5,957 nucleotides of DNA from an uncultured Porphyromonadaceae bacterium (GTDB lineage Bacteria > Bacteroidota > Bacteroidia > Bacteroidales > Muribaculaceae): the NCBI GenBank assembly GCA_900549445.1, contig UROS01000145.1, positions 1 to 5,957 on the forward strand, read 5' to 3'. The notes beneath the pieces are model-generated. The model did no database searches, was not told where the DNA came from, and saw only the letters and a list, made by a program, of their open reading frames with translations. The position numbers and the translations under genes were made by a program. Shown in pieces: positions 1 through 5,957 of this stretch. Positions within the stretch are counted from its first letter, which is position 1, and each line of letters starts with the position of its first letter.

Positions 1-293
1 AAGAGACAGTAGTCCACGAGATACCTCGTTTTGTCGATTGCCCAGCCGCCGGCAAGAGCCTGCGCCATTTCTTCGGCGTCTGATGCGGGGATTTCATATT
101 CCCATTCGTTTCTTACGGCCCCGGAATTGAGTCCTTTTACAGTAATGAATCCCTTTCCGTCGCGCACCCTTAGCCGGACGGTTCGCTCAGGGTCTGATGA
201 AAGATAACACTGGCGGATAGTGTCGGCCTTCCTTGCCATAGACCTGTAAGAATCGCCGGTAACGAGGTATTTGTGTTCAATTTCCTTTGCCAT
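1..293 (-). CDS. CYTH domain protein (triphosphate tunnel metalloenzyme), 3'-truncated by window edge
   Basis: Reading the minus strand from the ATG at 291-293 gives 97 open codons that run off the left edge, so the C-terminal part is missing; family members are usually about 150-200 residues. The protein starts MAKEIEHKYLV, which carries the CYTH signature ExExK (E4, E6, K8). Further charged strands typical of the tunnel follow: RLRVRD (R40, R42), TVKG (K53), EWEYEI (E63, E65, E67) and KTRYLV (K88, R90). In this family these alternating acidic and basic residues line a beta-barrel tunnel that binds a metal-complexed triphosphate. Characterised bacterial relatives hydrolyse tripolyphosphate or, less often, nucleotides, or make cAMP (class IV cyclases). 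There is no signal peptide, so it is probably cytosolic. The exact substrate cannot be told from this fragment. It is transcribed divergently from the DUF5686 gene. The start is supported by the motif lying at its usual place, right at the N terminus. Family assignment is confident; activity is inference. Confidence 0.88.
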   Translation of the reverse strand, partial: MAKEIEHKYLVTGDSYRSMARKADTIRQCYLSSDPERTVRLRVRDGKGFITVKGLNSGAVRNEWEYEIPASDAEEMAQALAGGWAIDKTRYLVDYCL

Positions 294-316
294 AAACTAA
301 AACTCTGATATTTCCG
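286..316 (+). promoter_or_regulatory. Weak candidate promoter for the DUF5686 gene
   Basis: TTTG at 286-289 is followed after 19 nt by TATTTCCG at 309-316. The spacing fits the Bacteroidetes -33/-7 arrangement, but the -7 element differs from TAnnTTTG at two of its six fixed positions. It would start transcription near 323, giving a leader of about 58 nt. The -33 part lies inside the first codons of the divergent CYTH gene. No better plus-strand candidate was seen in the gap. Confidence 0.2.
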
Positions 317-355
317 TTAAATATTAGTATGACGCCGGGCAGCGTACATACATAA

Positions 356-363
356 CAAAGGTA
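356..363 (-). promoter_or_regulatory. Putative Bacteroidetes -7 promoter box for the CYTH gene
   Basis: The minus strand reads TACCTTTG here, an exact match to the Bacteroidetes sigma-ABfr -7 consensus TAnnTTTG. It would start transcription near position 349 and give a leader of about 55 nt before the CYTH start codon. No convincing TTG-type -33 element is visible about 20 nt upstream, where the sequence falls on the first codons of the opposite gene. The box is therefore supported by one element only. It lies in the 87-bp divergent gap. Confidence 0.42.
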
Positions 364-380
364 CAGTTTTTATTCCGATA

Positions 381-2954
381 ATGCGAGTTCGTAATACGAT
401 TTCTTTCATGTTATGTTTATTTGCCGCCATTGCGGTGTTGTGGACTGCGACTCCTCTCGGAGCGGCTCCGCAGAACACGCGGAACATAACAGGTCTGATA
501 CGCGACTCGCTCTCCCATGAGCCGGTTCCGTTCGCCTCCGTACTTCTGATAGGGACCGAACGCGGTGTGCTTTCGGGCGACGACGGCAAATTCAGCCTTC
601 TGACAGGACTGAAAGGCGACAGCATAGAAGTCTCCGCCATGGGCTACACAACCAAGCGCGTAAGAGTAGGCCAGACGAAGAAAATCGACCTCTGCCCCAC
701 CGGAGTGCTTCTCAACGAGGTTGTGGCGCGACCGAAAAAAGAAAAATACTCGAAGAAAAACAATCCCGCCGTGGCGTTTATGGAGAAAATCCGCGCCCGG
801 AGGGATCTGAACGATCCCCGCCGGCACGACAACTACAATTATCGGAAATATGAACGAATCACCTTCGCGCTCAACAATTTCAACATCGGAGATTCGGCGA
901 GCGGAGATCCCGGAGGATTTCTGCTTAAAAAGTTTCCCTGGATGATTGAGCATGTGGAGTCGTCTGAACTCACCGGCAAGCCGATCCTCAACATCATAAC
1001 GCGCGAAAAGGCATCGCAGGTGAACTATCGGAAAAATCCGCGCTCGGAGAAAGAGACCGTAGAGGGAATCCGCCGAGCCGGAATCGACGACATTACCGAT
1101 CCGGAAAACCTCCGGAGACTGTATGAAGACGTACTGAGGGAGGTAGACGTATATCAGAACGACATCACGCTGCTTCAGAACCGTTTTGTGTCGCCGCTGT
1201 CGAAAATCGCGCCTGATTTTTACAAGTTCTATCTCACCGACACGGTGATGGTTGATTCTGTACGATGCATACAACTCACATTCGTACCGCGCAATGCCGC
1301 CACAATGGGTTTCACCGGCAGATTCTACGTGATTGAGGGCGATTCGACGATGTTTATCAAAAAGATTGAACTCCGCACACCCCACGACATAAACCTGAAT
1401 TTCATCGACAATCTGATGATAAGTCAGGAGTACGACCGTGCTCCCGACGGCACACGCCTGAAAAAACGCGACGACCTTATAATTGAAGCGTCGGTAATAC
1501 CTGGCCTGCAAAGCCTGTATACGCGCCGGAACACGACGTATGCCGACCATAATTTCAATCCCGCCCCGGACGAAAAAGTGTTCAGCCACGGTGGCGAATC
1601 GTTAGTACTCGCCGAGGCCGAGACACGCGACGAAGAATTCTGGCGCAAACACCGTCTCTCGGAAATAAGCCACGGCGAGAAAAGCGTCGACCTGCTTATG
1701 GCCCGTTTGCGCGCCAACAAATTCTACTACTGGAGCGAAAAGATAGTGAAAGTTCTTGCCAGCGGTTACATTCATACAGCTCCGGATTCAAAATTCGACA
1801 TCGGCCCTGTCAACACTTTCATCTCCTACAACGATCTCGAAGGGCTGCGACTGAAGGCCGGAGGTATGACAACCGCCAACCTTTCGCGCAGATGGTTTAT
1901 GCGCGGCTACGGCGCCTACGGTCTCAAGGATCACAAATGGAAATACAAAGGAGAACTGGAGTACTCGTTCCGAGACAAGAGATACCACTCGCGGGAATTT
2001 CCCATGCACTCACTGCGTCTCACCCATCAGTACGATATCGACATGCTCGGTCAGGGTTTCATAAACATGAATCAGGACAACTTTTTCGCCTCGTTCCGTA
2101 GAAAAAAAGACACTCAGATCACCTACCGGCGCCTCTCCTCGCTTGAATATATCCTCGAGCTCGACAATCACTTCTCGCTTAATGCAAAAGTGCAGAGCGA
2201 AAGGCAGGAAGCGAGCCGCTTTGTAAAGTTTACCAACGGCTTCGGAGCTGACATAGGCCACTACACGGTCAACTCATTCAGCCTGCAACTGCGCTACGCT
2301 CCGGGTGAAAAGTTTTATCAGGGAAAAAGCGTGAGACTCCCCATCAACTTCGACGCTCCGGTTTTCACGCTCACCCACACTGTAGCACCCGAAGGTCTGT
2401 TCGGTAACCGGTTCACGCTCAACAAAACCGAAGTCTCCGCGAGCAAGCGCTTCTGGTTCTCGGCGTTTGGCTACACCGACATCGTATTGAAAGGCGCTCA
2501 TGTCTGGTCGCGCGCGCCATATCCGAACCTTCTGATTCCCAACGCGAGTCTCTCCTACATTATTTTGCCTGAGACGTTCGCTCTGATGAACCCGATGGAG
2601 TTCATAAACGACACTTACGCACAATGGGACATCACCTATTGGGCCAATGGCGCACTTTTCAACTACATCCCGCTTTTCAAGCGGCTGAAACTGCGCGAAG
2701 TCGTAACTTTCCGCGGCATGTTCGGACGGCTGAGCGAGCGTAACAACCCGCAGTCAAATCCGGAACTGTTCCGCTTCCCGGAAATGGCCCATACCCAGCG
2801 GATGAATCCCCGTACGCCCTATATGGAAGCAGGCGTAGGCGTGGAAAATATTCTCAAGTTCCTCCGTGTTGACTACGTCTGGCGCCTCACTTACCGCCAC
2901 AACCCCGACGCCTGCCTCGGAGGCATCCGCATCTCCGCCCACTTCACCTTCTGA
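381..2954 (+). CDS. DUF5686 outer-membrane protein with N-terminal CarbopepD regulatory-like domain
   Basis: This 857-aa protein begins with a signal peptide (basic MRVR, hydrophobic core at residues 8-21, likely cleavage near AA at 28-29). Residues about 36-110 form a carboxypeptidase-regulatory-like beta-sandwich, with the hallmark run GLIRDSLSHEPVPFASVLL followed by DDGKF and the SAMGY motif. The segment LNEVVARPKKEKYSKKNNPA (111-130) and the region after it match the DUF5686 family of Bacteroidetes. From about residue 450 to the end, alternating aromatic and polar strands suggest an outer-membrane beta-barrel, and the protein ends in Phe (HFTF), the usual barrel-assembly signal. There is no SusC-like TonB plug, so it is not an ordinary TonB receptor. 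The function of the family is unknown to me; a role in export, surface assembly or envelope maintenance is only a guess. The ATG at 381 is the first after an in-frame stop at 330-332, and it fits the signal peptide. The small PH-domain gene follows 43 bp downstream on the same strand and may share its transcript. Confidence 0.9.
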   Translation: MRVRNTISFMLCLFAAIAVLWTATPLGAAPQNTRNITGLIRDSLSHEPVPFASVLLIGTERGVLSGDDGKFSLLTGLKGDSIEVSAMGYTTKRVRVGQTKKIDLCPTGVLLNEVVARPKKEKYSKKNNPAVAFMEKIRARRDLNDPRRHDNYNYRKYERITFALNNFNIGDSASGDPGGFLLKKFPWMIEHVESSELTGKPILNIITREKASQVNYRKNPRSEKETVEGIRRAGIDDITDPENLRRLYEDVLREVDVYQNDITLLQNRFVSPLSKIAPDFYKFYLTDTVMVDSVRCIQLTFVPRNAATMGFTGRFYVIEGDSTMFIKKIELRTPHDINLNFIDNLMISQEYDRAPDGTRLKKRDDLIIEASVIPGLQSLYTRRNTTYADHNFNPAPDEKVFSHGGESLVLAEAETRDEEFWRKHRLSEISHGEKSVDLLMARLRANKFYYWSEKIVKVLASGYIHTAPDSKFDIGPVNTFISYNDLEGLRLKAGGMTTANLSRRWFMRGYGAYGLKDHKWKYKGELEYSFRDKRYHSREFPMHSLRLTHQYDIDMLGQGFINMNQDNFFASFRRKKDTQITYRRLSSLEYILELDNHFSLNAKVQSERQEASRFVKFTNGFGADIGHYTVNSFSLQLRYAPGEKFYQGKSVRLPINFDAPVFTLTHTVAPEGLFGNRFTLNKTEVSASKRFWFSAFGYTDIVLKGAHVWSRAPYPNLLIPNASLSYIILPETFALMNPMEFINDTYAQWDITYWANGALFNYIPLFKRLKLREVVTFRGMFGRLSERNNPQSNPELFRFPEMAHTQRMNPRTPYMEAGVGVENILKFLRVDYVWRLTYRHNPDACLGGIRISAHFTF

Positions 2955-2997
2955 GAGATTTCCGAACCATTATTTTTCAAAGACCGTATTTTGCGAA

Positions 2998-3417
2998 ATG
3001 GAAAAAGTATATAAGTCGAAAGTCGCCAAATGGTATCTATTATGTTGCATAGGATTTTTCGCTGCATTTGTCGGCACTTTGTTCTTATGTTATAAATCAA
3101 CATGGATACTTCTGATCGACGTATTATTTGTAGGTATTGGCGTTGCTCTAATGTTTGATATGCTGCTTCATACAGACTATACTATCAAAACCGACAAGTT
3201 ATACATAAGATGCGGAATATTGTATCGGATAACACTGCCAATCAGCAAGATAATCGAGATAACTCATAAATCTACGGTATTATCCTCTCCGGCTTTGTCC
3301 GCTCAACGGATAGGCATAAGATATGGCCGTAAAAATTGGGTTTACATATCTCCGCAAAATCAGGAAGATTTTATATCGGATATAAAATCAATCAATCCCG
3401 ATATTTCAATAAGTTGA
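2998..3417 (+). CDS. Small membrane protein with bacterial PH (bPH_4/DUF1200-like) domain
   Basis: The ATG at 2998 gives a 139-aa protein. An upstream in-frame ATG at 2866 lies inside the preceding gene and would add 44 low-complexity residues that are just that gene read in another frame, so 2998 is preferred. Two hydrophobic helices (about 12-32 and 35-56) are joined by a very short turn. A cytoplasmic-type domain follows (about 59-137): YTIKTDKLYIRCG, then LPISKIIEI, then LSSPALSAQRIGIRYG, and finally VYISPQNQEDFISDI. This order, including the SSPALS-x-x-R-I-x-I-x-YG block, is that of the bacterial PH domain family formerly called DUF1200. Its biochemical role is not established; PH-like folds often bind lipids or proteins, but that is inference here. 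A hand count gives about 36% GC, well below the flanking genes, which suggests a different history. No good -7 box was found in the 43-bp gap, so read-through from the upstream gene is likely. A terminator hairpin lies just downstream. Confidence 0.82.
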   Translation: MEKVYKSKVAKWYLLCCIGFFAAFVGTLFLCYKSTWILLIDVLFVGIGVALMFDMLLHTDYTIKTDKLYIRCGILYRITLPISKIIEITHKSTVLSSPALSAQRIGIRYGRKNWVYISPQNQEDFISDIKSINPDISIS

Positions 3418-3432
3418 ACCCTAAACAGGCAA

Positions 3433-3468
3433 CCGCGCCGGAACTGATTCCGGCGCGGCTGTTTTATT
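3433..3468 (+). terminator. Rho-independent terminator between convergent genes
   Basis: A perfect 10-bp GC-rich inverted repeat (CCGCGCCGGA at 3433-3442, TCCGGCGCGG at 3449-3458) encloses ACTGAT. An extra A-T pair can close it to a CTGA tetraloop. The stem is followed by CTGTTTTATT, a modest U tract, so it should terminate the plus-strand transcript 15 bp after the PH-domain stop. Read from the minus strand, the same stem is followed by TTGCCTGTTT, which is less U-rich, so it may also help to end the GH127 transcript. Confidence 0.85.
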
Positions 3469-3487
3469 GTCGCCTTTTAGCTGATTA

Positions 3488-5899
3488 TCAGCGGACTTCC
3501 CATTCGAAAATGCCGGTGGCGTTGTCGTCGGGGAGCACAACTTCGAGTTTGAGAGCGGAGGTTGTTACGGGGTCGAAATTAACGGTGTTGGCAGCGCCTT
3601 TATTCACGCTGTACTTGTCGGGGTTCGACACGGGCACCCAGTTGCCGGCGGCGTCCTTGTAGTAAATCTTCCACGACTTCGGCACGCGGCATCCGCCCCA
3701 AGGGCCGTCGTCGTACCAGTAGACAGTGGCGCTCTGAACTTCTTTATCGCCGGGGAAATTATAGGAAATCCATTCGGTAGTGCCCTGCTTCGGCCACCAG
3801 TGGTAGTAAGGCACGGAGCGGTCGTTCTCATCCTTCGGAAGCAGGCGGTCGTTGACCGACTGGAGCGATGAATATTCGCCGGAGGTCTCGATTTTGCTCT
3901 CCGATGCGAGCGTGGGGGGCATCGACGGGCGGCTTGCGCTGAGTTCGCGGGGAAGCCATACAGCCATATTTCCGCGGCCGCGGTGAGCCCAAGCATAATA
4001 TGGAATCATAGTGATTTTCACATCCTTGGTTACGAGGCGGCCGGACTTGTCGAATTCGAGCACCTGGCCGTCGGTAACGAGTTCAACGATTCCCTCAAGA
4101 AGCTCAGGCTTGTCGACGGTCTCGAATTTCGGATTCTGGTTGATGAGCACACTCAGCACATCGAAATCATTGTCGGGCCATTCGGCGCAATATACAATGG
4201 GACCACGTTCGACGGCTACACGTCCACGGTCGGCCTCGACCTTGGAATTGGCAACAACCACACGGGGTTCCATTTCAAAATCAACTTCAACCTTGTCACC
4301 TTTTTTCCAGTTGCGGTCTATAGTGAAGTAGCCTTTTTCGAGAGTTGCAGTAACGGGCTGACCGTTTACCTTAACGGTATAGCCGAGACGCTTGCCGTCG
4401 TCGTAAGAATAGAGGTCGCTGGGAACTACCTGATTTCTAACCCATCCGGGAATGCGGATTTTCATGGCAAACTTGCCGGCCTTGTTTTTGTCGACAGTTA
4501 TACTTACTTTGCCATTCCACGGATAATTGGTTGACTGCGAAATTACTACTTCCTTACCCTTTACATCGAGATCGGCGGTGTTCGACATAAAAAGATTTAC
4601 GTAAACATCATTGTCCTTCACGGCATAAATATAGCCTGGCAGCGACGGAATGAAGCGGCAGATATTCGACGGACAGCAGGCGCAACCGAACCAGGGCTGA
4701 CGTTGGTGCTGACCCATCGACTCGAGAGGATTGGGATAGAAAAAGCCTCCGCCGTCGAGCGAAACTCCCGAAATCAGACCGTTGTAAAGTGTACGCTCGA
4801 GAACATCGTAGTATTTCGAGTCGCCGTGGAGAAGAAACAGTCGGTAATTTACGTAAACGTTGCCGATGGCTGCGCAGGTCTCACAGTAAGCCGACATATT
4901 GGGAAGCTCATAGTTTTCGCCGAATGCCTCGCCGTTGCTTGTAGCACCGATACCGCCGGTAATATAGTATTTTTTCTCCACAATATTGTCCCAGATACGG
5001 TCGATGGCCTTGATATAGGCAGAGTCGCCGGTCAGGGCTGCCACATCGGCCATACCTGCGTACATGTAGGCGGCGCGAACAGCATGACCCACTGCCTCAT
5101 CCTGTTCAACTACGGGTTTATGAGCCTGACTGTAAAGATCTTTACGCGAGGTATAGCCTCGTTTGTCGAGGAAATACTTAGCCTGGTCGAGATATTTTTT
5201 GTCGCCGGTGACAAGATATAGTTTGGCAAGCGCCATCTCGGCGATCTGATGACCAGGCACACGTGCCACCTGATTGGGGCCGTCGCCGATTTCACGGCAT
5301 ACGCAGTCGGCATACTTGATGGCGATGTCGAGGAAATTGCGTTTTCCGGTTGCCTGATAGTGGGCGATGGCGCCTTCCACCATGTGGCCGAGATTATAGA
5401 ACTCATGGCTGAGCACCTCGACGCTTTCCCAGCGTTTCGAACCGGCCCACTCGTGAGGGTGCTTCGGGTTCATTGTGCGGCTGGTATAAAGGTAACCGTC
5501 GGGTTCCTGAGCCGCAGCCACGATTACAAGCACGCTGTCGATGTATTTGTCGAGTTTCTTGTCGGGATACGTCTGCATCAGGTAGCTTGCGCCTTCAATC
5601 GTTTTGTAGACGTCGGTATCGTCAAACGAAAGTCCGCCCACTTTAATAGTGTCGCTCGGATGGGCGGCTTTTACGAAATTATCGTATCGGCCGGTTTCCT
5701 CACATTTGCTGAATGCCAGGGGAATCGTTACGTCGCGACTTGCCTTCAGCCGCTGTCCCCAGAAATCGTCGGTAACTTTAACCGACGTAAACGGAACCTG
5801 TCCGATCGGATAGCCGTTGTGGGGCTGTGTTTTCGGCGATTTGGCCGCTGCCGATAATGTAAGGGCGGCTGCAATCGTCATGCTTAGGAATCGTTTCAT
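3488..5899 (-). CDS. Secreted GH127-family glycoside hydrolase (beta-L-arabinofuranosidase type)
   Basis: This 803-aa protein has a signal peptide (MKRF, hydrophobic core at 5-19, cleavage probably after AAA at 17-19). There is no lipobox cysteine, so it is probably periplasmic. Residues about 38-425 form the (alpha/alpha)6 catalytic domain of GH127 (formerly DUF1680). The active-site pattern is intact: E324 in GEAFGENYELPN, E340 and C342 in CETC, and C408-C409 in the CACC motif. In Bifidobacterium longum HypBA1 the equivalent Glu-x-Cys and Cys-Cys bind zinc, one Cys is the nucleophile, and the Glu 16 residues upstream of the zinc Glu is the acid/base; that spacing is the same here. Residues about 428-650 are the family's beta-sandwich. 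Residues about 665-803 look like an extra galactose-binding-type beta-sandwich, rich in Trp and Tyr. Release of terminal beta-L-arabinofuranose from plant glycans is the default prediction, but related GH127 and GH146 enzymes act on other linkages, including aceric acid in rhamnogalacturonan II. The stop codon faces the PH-domain gene across the terminator. Confidence 0.92.
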   Translation of the reverse strand: MKRFLSMTIAAALTLSAAAKSPKTQPHNGYPIGQVPFTSVKVTDDFWGQRLKASRDVTIPLAFSKCEETGRYDNFVKAAHPSDTIKVGGLSFDDTDVYKTIEGASYLMQTYPDKKLDKYIDSVLVIVAAAQEPDGYLYTSRTMNPKHPHEWAGSKRWESVEVLSHEFYNLGHMVEGAIAHYQATGKRNFLDIAIKYADCVCREIGDGPNQVARVPGHQIAEMALAKLYLVTGDKKYLDQAKYFLDKRGYTSRKDLYSQAHKPVVEQDEAVGHAVRAAYMYAGMADVAALTGDSAYIKAIDRIWDNIVEKKYYITGGIGATSNGEAFGENYELPNMSAYCETCAAIGNVYVNYRLFLLHGDSKYYDVLERTLYNGLISGVSLDGGGFFYPNPLESMGQHQRQPWFGCACCPSNICRFIPSLPGYIYAVKDNDVYVNLFMSNTADLDVKGKEVVISQSTNYPWNGKVSITVDKNKAGKFAMKIRIPGWVRNQVVPSDLYSYDDGKRLGYTVKVNGQPVTATLEKGYFTIDRNWKKGDKVEVDFEMEPRVVVANSKVEADRGRVAVERGPIVYCAEWPDNDFDVLSVLINQNPKFETVDKPELLEGIVELVTDGQVLEFDKSGRLVTKDVKITMIPYYAWAHRGRGNMAVWLPRELSASRPSMPPTLASESKIETSGEYSSLQSVNDRLLPKDENDRSVPYYHWWPKQGTTEWISYNFPGDKEVQSATVYWYDDGPWGGCRVPKSWKIYYKDAAGNWVPVSNPDKYSVNKGAANTVNFDPVTTSALKLEVVLPDDNATGIFEWEVR

Positions 5900-5957
5900 T
5901 TAAGGTATAGTTAATTGGTTTATAATATTTATTTATACGGTATATATTCGTCGAAGA
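5900..5957 (-). other. AT-rich leader upstream of the GH127 gene, cut by the window edge
   Basis: These 58 bases precede the GH127 start codon on the minus strand and are very AT-rich. No match to TAnnTTTG is present on the minus strand, and no Shine-Dalgarno sequence is seen. The start is preceded by ACTATACCTTAA, an A/T-rich context common in Bacteroidetes. The promoter, or an upstream operon partner, must lie beyond position 5957. Confidence 0.4.

Noticed and set aside
417..1589. A 390-codon open frame on the minus strand, opposite the DUF5686 gene
   Set aside because: Its translation is rich in Arg, Val and His, has no recognisable domain and lies wholly antisense to a well-supported gene. 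It is best explained by the codon bias of the real gene removing stops from the opposite frame.
2971..2993. TATTTTTC and TATTTTG as -7 boxes for the PH-domain gene
   Set aside because: The first lacks the final G and has no -33 partner. The second is one base too short for TAnnTTTG and lies only about 5 nt from the start codon.
2866..2997. An upstream ATG that would extend the PH-domain protein by 44 residues
   Set aside because: The extra residues are a Thr/Ser/Ala/Pro-rich frame-shifted reading of the end of the DUF5686 gene, not conserved-looking sequence. The ATG at 2998 starts directly before the membrane helices.
3983..5857. Several plus-strand open frames of about 170-200 codons opposite the GH127 gene
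   Set aside because: They are antisense shadows of a gene with an intact catalytic signature throughout, and none shows a domain of its own.
5904..5944. GGTATA occurring twice (5904-5909 and 5939-5944) upstream of the GH127 gene
   Set aside because: A six-base repeat in a very AT-rich stretch is expected by chance, and no larger operator symmetry surrounds it.

Overview
The window looks like chromosomal DNA of a Bacteroidales bacterium. The evidence is an outer-membrane protein that pairs an N-terminal CarbopepD-like domain with a DUF5686 region and a C-terminal beta-barrel, a secreted GH127-type glycosidase, the absence of clear Shine-Dalgarno sites, and one exact match to the Bacteroidetes -7 promoter box (TAnnTTTG). 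Most coding DNA is moderately GC-rich. That would suit a gut lineage such as Muribaculaceae, but the genus is only a guess.

Layout, left to right. Positions 1-293 (minus strand) hold the N-terminal 97 codons of a CYTH/triphosphate tunnel metalloenzyme, cut by the window edge. An 87-bp divergent intergenic region follows. Positions 381-2954 (plus) encode an 857-aa exported DUF5686 outer-membrane protein. After a 43-bp gap, positions 2998-3417 (plus) encode a 139-aa membrane protein with a bacterial PH (bPH_4/DUF1200-like) domain, in strikingly AT-rich DNA. A strong GC-rich hairpin at 3433-3458 closes this plus-strand pair. Positions 3488-5899 (minus) encode an 803-aa secreted GH127-family (beta-L-arabinofuranosidase-type) glycoside hydrolase with an extra C-terminal beta-sandwich module. 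Its 58-bp AT-rich leader runs to the window end.

The three functional blocks do not form one obvious pathway. The GH127 enzyme probably belongs to a plant- or glycan-degradation locus beyond the right edge. The DUF5686 protein and the small PH-domain protein may be co-transcribed, and the CYTH gene diverges from them. There is no gene-free stretch over 300 bp, and I saw no RNA gene, CRISPR array, insertion sequence or prophage sequence. I found no evidence for a new multi-gene system. The items most worth a second look are the low-GC PH-domain gene, the uncharacterised DUF5686 protein, the substrate of the GH127 enzyme, and the compact divergent promoter region.
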